Assembly: GCA_963664605.1 (NCBI GenBank)
Contig: OY761536.1
Location: forward strand, 1,302,001 to 1,366,000
Reading direction: 5' to 3'
DNA from: JAHOYW01 sp963664605
GTDB taxonomy: Bacteria; Verrucomicrobiota; Lentisphaeria; Victivallales; Victivallaceae
DNA: 64,000 nt
Position 1 is the stretch's first letter. Every line of letters starts with the position of its first letter. The notes beneath the pieces are model-generated. The model was given only the letters and a program-made list of their open reading frames with translations. It ran no database searches and was not told the DNA's origin. Made by a program: the position numbers and the translations under genes. Positions 7,531 through 22,500 of this stretch are shown here, one piece after another.

Positions 7531-10500
7531 CTATCCGGCTAGAAGATCATCAATCATTTCATCGAGATCTGACCTGAATGAAGCAGGTGTTTCAAAAACA
7601 CCTTCACGGCCGCCGAAGTCGAGATAGAACTCATCAAGCTGTCCCTGAGTAACCGGTCCTTGATACTGTTCTATATTTCCAGCGCTTGCAGGAACTCCAA
7701 ACGGCAACCAGCCTTTTCCAATGGTATATTCGCCGTTTACTTCCAGATAGACCGGAGCATCTGTGGTCAAAGTTAAGCTTGCGCCTTCTGTTACAGCCTG
7801 TCCGACAACCGAACCAATCGGAGGAACTTGTCCTTCGAGCAGGTTGGTCAAAGGATTGGAAACCAGGCGATATTCCATTTGTTTATATACGGCTTGTCCT
7901 ACGGATGGTTCAGTCGGATACCAACTGGTCGCGAAATACGGATATGTTCCGATCGGGAAGTTTGTAACATTATCAACATCAAGATAGAAAGAATTATATC
8001 TCAGGCTGAAATCGGGATTGGACATTTCATAAAGCGCCACATTACCATTAAAGCCCGGTCCTGTATAAGGAATAGTCAAATCGGCGCCCTGGTTAGCTAT
8101 AGTATATGTGCCGTTGGTAGGCTGATTATAAGATACAGTACTGCGTCCAGGTGCCGGGTCATCAACACTGACAGTGACAATTCCTTGAGATACCCATGCA
8201 TTATCAATCAGTTCGAATCTTTCTGTAACTCCGCTTGCATCAAATTGACTGCCTTGTGTATCAGTTTCCCAATCTATAGTAACAGACAGGTCAATTATAT
8301 CACCGACATCTGTTTTGCGGTCAAGGACTACAGTAGAGTCAATAGTTTCCTGAACGCCAGTCACAGTTGTATTACCGATTTTGACCGAATCTAAAACTCC
8401 TGCAGCCATTTTTTCTCCAGCGGCGGCTTGTAGAGTAATTACAGTAATAGAGCTGTCATTACCAACACGATATACAACATCTTTGCTGCTGTCTAATGGA
8501 TCGATTCCCAGCATAGGCTGGATAAGCTCTCCGCCACCAGAAGTAATAAAGTAGTTGCCATTGTAGTCTGTAGTACCGTAATCAATATTAGTAACATCCA
8601 AGCTTGTTCCTGAACTCAAAGTGAAGGTACTAATTGAGGTGTCGCTTGTAGCAAAATTGAAATTAGTTATTTGAATATCACCATTGGTTAAGCTTGCCTG
8701 TTTATCTGCGGCAAGGTTAATTGAAGTGATATTAGCAGCACCATCCAAGCTTAAAGAACTGGTTTGATTAGAGTCTCCAAGAGTTAAAGTCCCAATAGTC
8801 AAAGTTCCGGTATTTGTCAGGTTGCTGTTAAGGTTTACGGTTCCAGTCAAGTTTAAAGTTCCGCTGTTAATCAAGCTGGCATCAGCTACACTAACAGTAC
8901 TGCTGGATTCTAAGGTTCCTGCATTATTTATACCATTGGCTGATAAAGCGTCGGCTCCCATATCAAGAGAAGCGGAAATAATATTCAAGTCATTAACATC
9001 CATAGCTCCGGTAGTTGTATAAGTGCCTTGTAATAACCTTAAATCACCTGACGCTGGCAGAACTCCATCGCTAAGGTCAACATTTGCCAGGGTGGCGGAA
9101 CCATTTACATCAAGTTGCAGGTCATGTGCACCGTCAATATCTCCACTAAGCGTTAGTGAATCAGTTGTGATTGAAACATTATTTGTAAGCGTAGTTGTCC
9201 CTGATACATCTACACTGTCTGCGATAATGTTTCCGCCCATTTCAGTGCTTGGAGAATTAATATCTAATGTTCCAATATTATTTAAAGTTCCGGTTGAAAC
9301 TTTTTTGCCGGAGCTTGTCGCATTCATTGTCAGGTCATGCCCTGCTCCGGTGACAGTTCCAGTCAGACCGAGATCACCGCTTGTTGATGTCAATGTGGCG
9401 CTAGAGGTCAAAGTTACTGGACCGGTAATCAGGAGGTCCTGCTGGACGGTGAATACATTGCCAATATTCATACTGCTTTCATTATTTAATTCGACTCCGG
9501 CAGTACTAAAGACTACACCGCCATCAATAGTAATAGCGTCACCGGTAAATACTAAAGTACCGTTTACAGCAGAATCATCACCAGTTACTATATTACTTAT
9601 ATTTATATTTCCATCAGTACTGACTTCAAAGCGGCCGGTAGAGGAGGCTATTACAACGTTTTGGACATCAACATTGAAATCAGTAGGACTGGCTGTGCCG
9701 GTACTGCCGTAATAATTGACATTTTGTGATCCAACGTCGAAAGCCAGTTGAGTACCGGCATCATTAACCGTAACAGCTTTGCTTTCATCAAAGTTAAAGT
9801 CTACAGATAAAAGCGTACTGCTTGTTCCGCCGTCTGCAATAACATTTTCGTTAATATTCAGTGCTGTTGTTCCGGTGATAGTTGTATTATTGACAGTTAA
9901 TACATCGTTGACTGTCACTGTTGCAGCATTTACTGTTGAATCAGTCAAGTCAGCAGTTGAGTCGAAAGTCACAGTTCCTGAAGTTGCGCTTATACTGCCT
10001 GTCAAAGTTACCGCACCTGAGAAAGTAGCATCAGTTGTGGACGTAATATTACCAGTTCCGGATGTTGTTCCGGTAACACTCAGGCCGCCAGTTGCTCCCA
10101 GAGTGGCGCTGCCGCTGCCAAGAGTAAGGTTGCCAGCTACGGTAATTGCCGCTGTTGATGTTTTTGTGCCGCTGCCGGATATTGTCAAATTGCCATAGCT
10201 TGCAGTATAAACAGTCTGAGCACCAGAATAAGTGTATGCTACATTTGAGTCAGTCCCGAGTGTAGACAGACTGACATATTGTGCGGTTCCGGTATTAAAT
10301 GTCAATGTTCCGGTATCTTCAACTGTAACAGCCATGTTGACCGTGGTCGAAGGAGATCTGTGAACAAAAGATTTAACTACTGCATCTCCGCTTATGGTGA
10401 AACTGCCAGCTGCGGCTACAGTTACGAGTGAACGATCGCTGATTTCCCAGATTCCGGTGTTGAAATTACCGGCATATCCATTATCAGCAAAAACATAGAG

Positions 10501-13500
10501 GTTGTCTGCCGAACTAAAATCGGGGTTGTCTGTACCTGGGGTGTTCTGCCAACTGGACTGAGCGTTAACGTCTCCACCAACATAATAATAGATTGTGCTT
10601 GAGCTCTCATAAGCTCCTATAGTTGGCGGGTTAAGCCTTGTTTTATTATTTTGCGAAGTAGTGACGCTTGCCATATAAGTCCCTTCGCCAACCAGCAAGC
10701 TGTTTTGATAGACATAAAGTGTCTTGGTTGCTCCGCCATTGTCGTAAAGTGTTGAATCAAGCAGAATCTCTGAATAGAAATCCGTATAAGACGTATTAGA
10801 TATATTAGTTGTTGATACTGCGTGGAAGTCCAGTAAACTGCCGGCATTCGATGAAACGCCAATTGCACTGTAGGTAACGCTGGCTATCCAATCCATTGAT
10901 GTGGTATAGAACTCGTCTCGATTGGCGTCATTAGCAGAAACATGATAGTTATTGGCAATAACCGTATTAATCATAGTCAAGTGTCCGCCCGCGATAAATA
11001 TACCGCCGCCCGCGGTTTGAGTTGTGCTTGAAGTGCCGGAAATATTATTAGCAACGGTTACAAAAGTTAGATTGTATGAACCGCTGCCGGTCATATACAG
11101 GCCGCCGCCATAAGCGCCGGAAGTGTTGTTGGCAACTGTACTGTTGACCATTTCAAAGGTTTGTGCGGAAATTCTAAGTCCGCCGCCGTAACGTCCGGCA
11201 GTGTTTTCACCGAACGTACTTTTGGTAATTGAAGCGGAACCGCCGTTCTGGTACAGACCGCCGGCATCAGAATCTGCAGTATTGCTCATGACCTGTGATT
11301 GAGCCATGGTCAATGCGCTGTTAACCAGATAGAGTCCGCCGCCATGTATTGCAGCTTCGTTTTCTGAAAAATCTCCAAGTGTTACATTAAGGGTTGCGTG
11401 TGAAGCATATAGGCCTCCACCGCTGCCGCTTGCGCTGTTGTTGGAAATCTGAACAAACACATAATCATCACCGACAAGTTTTCCAGTTATCGTGACATTA
11501 CCGGAATCGACATAAATACCGCCGCCGTTAACAGCCGTATTGCCCTTGCCCGTAGAGCCGATAATTGTACCATTTGCTAATGTCAAAGTTCCTTCTGTAG
11601 AATATATACCGCCGCCATTAGTCGCCTGGCTGCTGATTACCTGAACATTATTTAGAGTCAGGTTTTCAGAATTATATATTGCTCCGCCATTCGTATTTGA
11701 GGAAGCAGTCAATGCATTGGCATTTTGGAGTATTAGATTTGTCATTGAAACATTAGCCAGAGTCGAACTTGAAGAATCAATCCAGAAGAGGCGTACACCA
11801 TCTGTTGCAGTATCACCGCTCCAGCCGCCGTCTATAGTAATAATTTGGCTGCCAACGGTTTCTATGGAAACGCCGTTAGCAATTCTTATTGCCTGGTTCA
11901 ATACATAGATTGGATCAAGGACATCATCAGTTCTTGTCCATATAGTCTCATCATCACTTGGATCTATTGTAATAGTGGCATTGTTATCCGCCAGATATGC
12001 CGCATTGCGCAAGCTTGCTTCCCAACCGGGACGGTTATTTGTAAAGTCAAAGCCTATTGACGGATTACTGTAGTCAATTGTAGTTTCGGCATTAGTGATC
12101 AAAGTAATGCTGGTTGTCATTTCGTATGAACCGATAGTCGCGGAATCGCCGAGCTCGCGCTGATAGCCGCGTTGATCGTAATCAGTACTGCTGCTGACAG
12201 TTGTGCCGGCATTGATGGCAACGCTGTTGTCAAGTACGCGGAAGTTCATAGTTTTACCACCATTATAACGCATGGTGCTGTCAAGATTCAGATTAGAGAC
12301 AACTCCGAATCCGTCACCGGTTATATTTCCAGTACCGGCGCTGAAATCATAAGTTCCAGTATAGTAGCCGACGATATTGTTACTTTCAGTAATGTTTATA
12401 GTGCTGGAAGTGTAAATATCACGTCCGCGGAAACCGGCTGTACCATTAGCATTATTGTTAGCAAAAATATTATTATACATTGTTGCGTTTCCGGTCCCCG
12501 TCAGGAAGACAGCTCCAGCTGTGCTGCTGTAACCGCTTTCCATAGATGTTGACGGAAGTGAGTTTTCAATAATAGTATTGTTATTAGCCGTGAAGTTTCC
12601 ATCTTTGATATAAACCGCGGAGCCAGTATTTCTACTGCTGGTACCAAGGGAATTATTGGTAATTGTGCTGTTGTTTAAAGTCATATTGCCGCTGGAACTG
12701 AAAATACCTCCACCGATACCCGCCAGGGTGGTGGTGTCCTTTTCGGGGTCAACGCTAAAGCCATTGGCAGTATTGCCGGTAAGCAGTGAACGATTGACTG
12801 TTACAGTGCCGCCATCGTTATAAATACCACCGCCGAGACCGACAATATCTGTGCTGTCATTAATTTTTGTTCCGGTTGCGGTATTGTCTTGAATTGTAGA
12901 ATCATTAATCGTCAGTGTGCCGCTGGAAGCATTATAAATACCGCCACCGAGTCCATTATCACTGCTGCGAAGAGACGTGTTGGTGGTACTGTTCCCGGTT
13001 ACCACTACGTTATTCAGAGTCAGGTTTGCGTTGTTATAAATACCGCCGCCTCTACCCGAGTCATAATCCTTGGCATAATGAGTAGATGAACCGCCGGTTA
13101 TATTCAGGTTGTTAATACCAACATGAATGTTAGGATTCATAGTATCACGGATAGTGAATACTCGTGTATGAGTAGAACTGGCGTCAACGGTTATTCTGGC
13201 TGTATCGTCTTGTGCCATATAAGTATTATCAGCTACAAAGTCATAACCATCATAACCCGGTACCATGCCGATTATCTGTGAGGTATAAATCTCAATTGGT
13301 CCAGCGTTAAGAGTAAGAGTTATTGTGTTATCGCCATCAGCGGTAAAGACAGTAGAATCAAATTTAATATAACGATTGGCATCAAATTGATCGGTATCAG
13401 GGTTGTAAGAGTCTATCCAGTAAGATGCTTCGCGTAAATTAAGGCTTCCATCTTCTTCAATAGCATCTGCGAACCATGCGTTAGCAGCGAGACCGCTCAT

Positions 13501-16500
13501 AATAATTGTGTTGAACGGATCATAAGTCATATCACCTTTATCGTTGACCGTGATATAGAACATCGGTTCGAAAGCGCCAATACTTGGAGCATCTTTTAAT
13601 TCATAAGTTGATGTTTTCGTATTATATTCATAACCATTACGTGAGTTTCCTCGCTGGTCAGTAGTCAGGCCGGCACTATTGTCTCCCGGACGTACTGTGC
13701 TGCCGTTTAATTCATACTGGTATGCCAGGCTGTTATAAGAAGTTATTGCCAGGGCACGTGTGCGGTAGTTGGCATGATATGCCATGCTTGAAGCCATGTA
13801 AGAGTAATTGCCGACGAATGTTGTAGAAGCCGCATCATATCCGACAATATTATAATTTGCATCCAGTACGGCGGCACTGTCGCTTGTGCCGTGAGCGGTA
13901 ATTGTTCTGTAACCGCCGCCGTACAAGGAAGCACCGCTGAACCCGGTGGTATCCAGGAATAAGTTGCGGCTGCTGGCGCTTACTGTTGTCAAACCGCTTA
14001 AACTGATAGTTGAGTTAGCATTATCATAAATAATACTGTTGGTTAAACTCAAGGTGCTTGCCGCGGTGCCATCGATTTCAATAGTTACCGGTGAAAGGTC
14101 ATTGGTGGTATTATGGGCAAAGGTGGCGAAGTTAATTGAAAGATTGCCATATCCAAGATACAGAGCTGATCCGCCAAAATTGCTTCCAAAAGTAGAGTTG
14201 GTAATACTGATATCGCTGCCATGGTCTATCCAAATACCACTGCCTTGAGCCGCAATGTTGCTGTCAAAACCACTACGGTTAATTGTAATTTCGGCATCAT
14301 TGCCGTTTTCAATGTAAACAGCTCCGCCTTGACCATTAGTTGTAAACATGTTAATAGTTTGAGACAATTCCCAGGTTGAGCCTGTGTCGGCATACATTTT
14401 TATATTACTGCCGTCCCTTGAGTTAACCATGGCTGTATCACCATCAATTGCAACGATGTTACCAAAGCCATCGCTGTCGCCACTTATAGTTGTTTCCAGA
14501 TTCCATGAAGAACTTGAATACTCATACATATATGCGGCGCCGCGCAATGAGGAACCATATTGATTGCCGATAACTGCTTTATCGCCGGAAATATCAACAG
14601 ATTGTCCAAAATAGAATTCACTTGTCCCGCCAACAATTGTTTGACTTAATGTCCAATTAGAATCACTATAGTCATATAAAGTGACTTCTCCATCATAATT
14701 GTTTTCTCCATAGGAGCCGATAATAGCTTTAGTTCCGGAAATAGCAACAGAATCTCCAAAATGACTATATTCTGTTCTGCCTGTAAATGTATTTGTCAAA
14801 TTCCAGCTCGTGCCATTATTAGTATAGAAATATGCTGCTCCAAGAGATTCATTAGAGGTGTTATGCCAGTCTTCATCTCCAATAAGTATATAATCGCCTG
14901 AAATTGATACAGAGTGACCAAAATAAAGAGAACCGGTTGGGGCGCTAAATGTTTCAGTTAAGTTCCAGCCTGCACCACTGTCATTATAAAGATAGGCAGC
15001 TCCGACCCCTCCTGGTCCAGATCCGCTAATCAAGGCATTATCTCCTGAAATAGATACTGCGTAACCAAATGCTGAATCACTTATGGGTGACGAAAGTACA
15101 GCATTTTGCTCCCATAGTAATGTTGCTGCATTATAATCATATATATACGCTTTTCCAGCGTAGCCATCTGCGTATTTAGCACCAATTATAGCGTTAGTTC
15201 CGTCAACGCTTACTGCGTTGCCGAAGTAGTCATTTGCAGCAAAACCTTCGATGATTTGATGCAATTCCCAAGCTCCGGCAGTTAATTTGTATACTGAAAC
15301 CTGACCAGCGTCGGTCGTAACTGAAGTGTCCGGATCTGCAACCCCGACAAACGCCCATTCTCCAGAAATATCTATTGAAGTAACAGTAAGGTCGGTTCTG
15401 TCAGTACTGTTGTTGTAGGCGTCAAGGTCAGTAATAGAAATAGCTCCAACATCGGTGCCAGCACTATTGGCTATATACATGAATCCGCCGTTGACTCCGG
15501 CACGGTTGTTGCCAGCTTCGGTATAATCAATAGAAACTGTTGGGGTATTTACTATATAAATACCGCCGCCGGAACCGGTAGTAGCAGTGTTGCTGCTGAT
15601 TGTCGCGCTGTAACTGGTGTTGACTGAAGTTACGTTGCTGACATATATGCCGCCGCCGCTATTAGTTGCGGTATTACTGGTAACGCTGTTAGCGAATATC
15701 ATTGCAAATGCATCGGAATTAGCAAAATAAATAGCTCCGCCGTCATTAGCGGCAGTACTGGAGCTGATGCTGACGTAATGATCCAAAGTTAAATCACCTG
15801 AATGACTAACATAAATAGCTCCGCCGTCATTGCCGGAATCATTAGATGACATACCTACATAGGTTAGTGGATTACCTTCAATTCCGCTCAATGATATATT
15901 GCCGGAATTGACGAAGTAGATACCGCCGCCATCGTGTAAGGCACGATTATAGTTAATATATGTATAGTATCCAGTATCGCTAGAAGATTCATTGTCAATT
16001 ATTTCAAGATTTCCGTATGTCGCTGCGTAAATAGCGCCGCCTTGTGAAGAAGCAAAGTTGTTTTCAATAGTGAAATCCTGAAGGGTGGCATTTCCTGTTC
16101 CGCTCAAAGCGAGAGCTCCACCCTGTACAGCATTGTTGTAAGCCAGATAGAAGTATTGCATTTCAACATCACCGAATGCATTGATCGCACCACCTGTTCC
16201 GCCTGAGCTGTTGTCCATGAATTGGACCAGATTGTACAGTTTGGAATCAGAAGTTCCTTCATTTTTTACCCCGGTAATTGTCAAAGTACCACTGCTGGAT
16301 AGAGCGCCGCCAGCGACATTAGCCCGGTTGTCGGCGAACAGTGTCGGGAATGTAAAAACTCCTGTACTGGTTACGGTTAAATCACCGACTGTATAAACAG
16401 CTCCACCTGAACGTTGAGCAAATGAATTGAACATTTGTACGTCAGTCATAGCAATTGAACCGCTTGTGAAGATGGCTCCGCCATTACCCACAGCTCCGAC

Positions 16501-19500
16501 TCCGCCGGCAGCAGTTGAATCCAGGGCTACTCCTTCTCCGATCATTAAATTATTTATAGTCAAAGTTGTTCCTGTAGTCTCAACTTTCAGGACTCTGCCT
16601 TCATAACCGGCTGATAAATAAGATTCCCCGGCGGTACCTTCTATAGTTACACTGGTTTGCGGATTAATATTGCTTTCAAGTATTCTAGTTGCGTTGAGGG
16701 TAACAGTTCCATCTTCACCGGCAGCGTTAATTGCTCCCTGGACAGAATCATATTGAGCATCGCCGACAGAAGCCATAAAGCCGCGGAATTCGTAGGCTCC
16801 TATATCAGCGGTGCCGTTTGAATTATAACCGCGCTGGTCGGTTCCTGAACCGGTACCTGCATCAGTAGCTGCGCCGTCCCCTGAGAGAGCCAGAGTATAA
16901 GTCCAACCGCCATTGTCATTGCTGACTGCTCCCTGAACGAATATATTTTCTTTAGGCCCGAGAATATCGTGCATATCGGTTTTTACTTCACCTTTGTCAT
17001 CATAGGTTTTTTCACCAAAGAAAGTCGTTGAATCCTCGGTCCAGGTACCGTTTTGATATTCAACCAGGTTATAGGTGTTATCCTTGAATTTACCGGCTGA
17101 GAAGTAATAATCCATTGCTACAGTGACGGAATCAGAAGTTTTCAGCGAATGGATATTACCTGACCAGTTACCTGTGCTCCCACCGGATACAACGGTACGG
17201 ATATATAAATTACCAGTGTCGGTGTCCATATAATAATCACCGCCGGAACCTATGCCTGATGTCGGAGTGCCGGAGCCGGTATACATTTGAGGATCACCGT
17301 TCATATCATATTGTGCAACCCATGTAAGAATACCTTCCTGATTATCCTGTTTAACAAAAAGTTCACCACTAGTAGTATTTACATAGTACTGTCCTTCTTC
17401 TCCAACTGTTCCTGAAGGATCAGTTGTACCGGAAAGAACAGCGTTGTTCAAAGAGTAAAGTAATCCCCATGAGTTACTGTCTTTGAAGTATACATCTCCT
17501 GTTTCGCTGACTACATAATAGTTGCCGTTACTGCCGTCGTCATCGCTTGGAGCTCCGTCTCCTGCAATTACTGTTGCCGGGTATTGAGTGAATAAGTCAT
17601 ATTGAAGAACCCATTCTTCGCCATTATAAGTATACCAGTCACTATTGACTTCGTTTAAGTACAGGTCGCCGGCGTTACCAGTGGCGGTTGGCGCGCCATC
17701 GCCATACCCCAGTTCAATCGTAGCGAAATTAGCTTCTCTGTCAAAACTTAGTCCATTGTAGTTGCGTGCTAAAATATTTTCACCTGACGAGAATGTTGCC
17801 GCGCCTTCAGCAGATGCCAGATAAACGCCGCCGCCTAATCCTTTTACTGTACGGTTATAGGCGATTGTACTGTTGCTTACCGTTACATCCTTCTCTCCTA
17901 CGATGGCAATACCGCCGCCGCCGAGTCCGGCAATATTTCCATAAATAGTTGAATCTGAAATGTCAACAGAGCCTAAACCGCTGATAGCACCGCCATTTTT
18001 TCCGGAGAAATTATTTCCGAAATAACCGTTTGTAACAGTAACCGTGCCATATACATCTGCAGTTGTATCTCCACTTGGAACGTCGGCTGCCATTCCATTA
18101 TATATCGCTCCGCCGTCTTTACTGGATTGTGAGTTGATGATATTTACATTATTTAAAGTTACGGTAGCCCCGTTGTTATATATTGCGCCGCCGTAACCGT
18201 CACTTGACAGAGGATCAGTTAATGGACTGAGCGCTTCAATTACATTGCCATCAGCTAAAGTAAGACGATCAAGAATCAGTTCTCCGCCTGTCCCGACAGT
18301 CGCGTTTGTATAGAATATACGTCCTGTCCCGCCGGCGCTAATCACTGTTTCCCCGGAAGCATCGCCTTTTATGGTTACTGTTTGGACAAGAGTATCGTCG
18401 CTGGTGTAATATACAAGGTCTGCATTAATATCTGCTTCCTTGATTCTGGTGCCGATAAGATAAAGCGTCCTTTCACTTAGATCACTTTGTGCCGTAAGAG
18501 CAGTGGCAATACTTGAGAAGTAGGTTCGATAGTTATCGCTGGTAAGATAATATCCTATATAGCCGTTGGTTTCATAAGCGCCGAGGTCACGGGAATAATC
18601 AATCATATAGCCACGCTGGTCATAGTTAATGCCGACATCAACGCCTTGACCGATAACATTGTAGTAATACCAACTGTCCGGGTTGATTGCCAGAGTATAG
18701 GTCCAGCCGCCATTGTCAGCAAGTGAACTGCCGAACAGACTGTTTGGCGCTGTATAGAAACCACTGGCACTGTAGTCAGAACCTATAAAATTGCTTAATT
18801 CGGTAATTACACCGGCATCATCACTGATTTCGCTCCAGCCGGATGCGTAGGTATTATAAGCAACAATACTGTTGACTAGGTTAATATTGCCGGTTTCAGC
18901 ATAAATACCGCCGCCATCAATAGTCGCGTAGTTGCTGGCAATTGTCAAGTTAACCAAATAACTGTCACCAATATTATATATACCGCCGCCTAATCCAGTA
19001 CCCGCTCCAGATGCAAGTGATTCCGCGCGGTTAGCATAGATAGTTGAATATTCAGCTTGGAATGTTCCGGTAGAATAAATACCGCCGCCAGCTCCGTCTG
19101 TTGCGGTGTTGTGGTCAAGAGTACTGTTCAGCAAGAATAACTGACCAGTATTGTTGCCGCTGATTCCGTTATAAATACCGCCTCCGTTGAGATCAGCAGT
19201 ATTGTTGGCGACTCTGGAATTATCTAAAGTAAGGCTGCCCAGGTTGTAAATACCGCCGCCGTTTTCAGCAGTATTCATCCTTGCGGAGATGCGGTTTCCA
19301 TAAACAAATGCGCCGTTTGCATTATAAATAGCTCCGCCATCGCCAGTAGCCGCATTGTCTGCTAGCATTACATTATTGAAGTGTAAATTACCATAGTTAA
19401 GAATAGCTCCGCCATCGCCGGTAACATTACCACCTCGAATCGACAAATCAAGCATATGTACTGCCGGGCCGCCGCTTGTATCGCCGATAGTGAACAAACG

Positions 19501-22500
19501 ATCGGAACCGGAACCTTTAATTCCGGCACTGAGAACAGTATCCCAGATGCCTGCTCCGCTGAGACTTATGTCGCCATCAATAGTGATTCCTGATTCAATC
19601 AGTATTCGAGTGGAAATAAGTTCAATATTGTCACCGTTTGATGCTTCGTTCAGGGCATCGCTCAAGGATGAGTAATATGTGGATGTTTGAGCGTTTCTGG
19701 CTATATACCCTTGATATTCATAAGCCCCAATATCATTTGCGCCTTTGGTCAGATAACCTCTGGCATCATACATATATGCTCCGTCATCATAACCTATGCC
19801 GGCATCGACAACTGTATCGTTATTTTCAATTGCTATGGTTCGTACCCAGCCGCCATTGTCTTCCAGGTTGCCGTTTACAAAATAACTGGTATTACTGACA
19901 ATACTACTGCTGTTTGGATCGGTATAATCTCCGTCAATATCCCCGTAAACCAAAGTGTTGTTCAAAGTCAAGGCTGCAGCAGGATCAACAATAATCGCGT
20001 CAGTTGCTCCGCCGTCAACAGATACGGTTACGTTAAACAGCAAGGCATCGGCATCGGCTCCCAAGGAAATACTTTCTCCAGTTCCCAGGTTGACAAATGT
20101 ACTGTTAAACATTGAAAGTGTGCCAAGACTGTAAATGCCGGCTTCATTACTGCCGCTTGTACTGGTTGAGCTGACTGTAGAACGCATAGTATAAAGAGCA
20201 GCGTTATCAGCAACATAAATTGCATCGCCAAGAGCATCAGAAGAAGAACCCGAAATTTCCACATTTTCCAGTTGCAGACTGCCTGCGAGATAAACAGCCC
20301 CGCCGTTATCAGCGGAGTATCCGCCAGTAAGGGATAATCCTGACACGCTTACCGAAATACCTGAAGCAATATTAAATATACGGCTGCTGTCATTACCGCT
20401 GACCGTGGTCAGGGTCGCGCCCAAACCTTGAATTACAACATGGTCAGTAATGCTCATTTCGCCGGTAGTAAGAGTGATTTCCTGTTGAGTGTAAAACACA
20501 TCTTTTGAGAAAGTAATCAGGTTTACACCGTCGAGAATATTTGCCGCGGCAATTGCCCAGCGCAATGACCCTGATCCGGAATCATTGCTATTTGTCACAA
20601 CCAGCCCGCCGTCAGGAATACCTATGCCAAAGAAGAACGGCCCGGTCTGAGTCAGCGGGTTGCTGACTTGCGTCCAGTCGCTTTCTGTCCCGCTGTAATA
20701 ATAAGTTGCGACCAATGCCGGATCAAAAGAACTTCCTTTCGCGGAAGAATCTACAAGTTCCATACTGTATTCAGAAGCGCTGTGAGGAGTTATGTTGAAA
20801 GTCATGTTAACCGCGTATTCCGGATTCGGTATCTCAGTTCCATCCGGCTGCCCGTCTGTAGTAACGCCATCATATGTCCAGACAGAAATATATTGTTGAG
20901 TATCTCCACCAGTAAAAGTTACTTCTGTCCATTCATTAGTCGTACCGATAACCAGGTTTTGAGGCTCGTCAACGCCAAGCAGCAGATATACTCTGCCGGA
21001 ATCTGTAGTGGTGGTATTAGCAAAGTAACGTCCTCCTGTGCCGGATGCGTTGGTGATAGAACCGTTAAGCGTCAGGTCATAAGTTCCAAGTTGGAATATT
21101 CCAGCACTATCAAGGAATTTGAAATCATTAAGCACTGTAACGTCAGCGCCAAGGCTCTTTACTCCATTGGCTACTTGCAGGTCGTGATAAGTACCTTCTG
21201 CCACTAACTGGCTGTCGCCGCCCTGATATATTACTGTGCCGGAACCATAAGAAAAATCAAATGTTGCAGTGGTTGCGCCTTCCAGACGGAGAAATCCATC
21301 GTCTGAGAAAGTAAATGCGCCGAGAGATGACATGGTGAAATCACCTTCCACCAGTAACGTGTTCGCCGCAAGGTCAAAAGTAGTATAGTCAGCAATTTCG
21401 AAGTCATTATGAACATTAAAATCAAAATCAACAGTCTGTTTGGTGACTTCCGCGTCGGAAGCGCCGCCGCCAATGACCAGATTGTAATAATCGACGTCTG
21501 AAATCTCCTGAGCGCCGCCAAGATAGCTGACTGTCGATGTCTGATAATAGAACGTGCTGTCAGTACCAAGCGTATTGTCGTCGCCATACAGTGCAAGCGT
21601 TCCCGCTCCGGCATAGAGATCACCGCCGACCGCGGTGTTGCCGTCGATTGCTATGGTCTCATCAGATGCGGTATCCAGAACCAGGGTTGCACCACTAACG
21701 ACCGTGAGGTCTTCAGTCATATGGAAACTGCTGTCAACGGTTTTACTTTCGCTGCCGCTGATGGTCAAATTCGCGTAATCTACCGCGTCAACAGTTTGAT
21801 CCCCGGCACGGTTGTAATTAACAGTCGAACCAGTTCCTGCAGTGAAAGAATCAGCATCGCCCAATTCATTCGCCGCCCCGCCAAGAGATAGAGTAATGTT
21901 GTCATTTATAGTCAAGTTCCCGGAAAAAGCGGTGTTGCCGGCAATACCGCTGTCGACAGCAAATGTCATGTTCGTTAACGCTTCAGTTGTTAAACTGTTG
22001 CCTATAGTCCTGGAAACATCCACTTCAACATCAGCGCTGTCTGCTAATACCACATCGTACATAGTGGATGAATATTCAGAGCCGGTGCTGATTGTAGTAT
22101 TGCCGCCGACATATCGTAATGTAACAGATGCGCCTGAATCATGGTAATATGTGAATTCATTACCGGCAGCGCCACCGTCCAGTTCCAGATAGCCGGTGTT
22201 ATCCGTGCCATTTTTAACTGTTATTGAGCCTATGTTGTTGATAGGTGCGATATTCCAGGCCTCAGTTGTACTGTCGGTAACGGAAACATTCGTTAAACTC
22301 AAGTCCTCATAGTTGACTAGAATGTAATCGGTTGTACCGCCCTGGAAGTCGAGATAATTTAACTTAACGTCAGATTCAACTGTCGCAGTTTGACCGACCT
22401 GGAAGATGTAACCATTACTGCCGTCAATAATCGTCTCGCGGTTGCCGGTTGTCAGTCCAACAATCGAGACAGTAACACCATCATTGATTACCATATCTGA

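Larger units (their letters stand above)
8040..20600 (-). repeat. C-terminal half-repeat (B) of the giant protein
   Basis: Block B covers residues about 4993-9178. It begins with 'TNSNDSGSGSLRWAI' and carries cassettes at about 19757, 18610, 16830, 13652, 12170 and 10630, in the same order as block A. Matching landmarks include 'YLGYGNLVVNYATFANNT' (A) with 'YLGYGNLSINFATFAHNT' (B), 'YHANYLTRAFALESKNS' with 'YHANYRTRALAITSYNS', and 'EFDANRYIKFSDD' with 'QFDANRYIKFDST'. Block B holds the FG-GAP and GDxY insertions, which A lacks. Confidence 0.75.

Noticed and set aside
9023..9712. Long open frames on the plus strand inside the giant gene (for example 9023-9712, 20668-21207 and 9779-10198).
   Set aside because: They are antisense to a repeat-rich, uninterrupted coding frame, have Pro/Val/Ser-rich compositions produced by the opposite codons, and lack ribosome-binding sites or recognisable domains.
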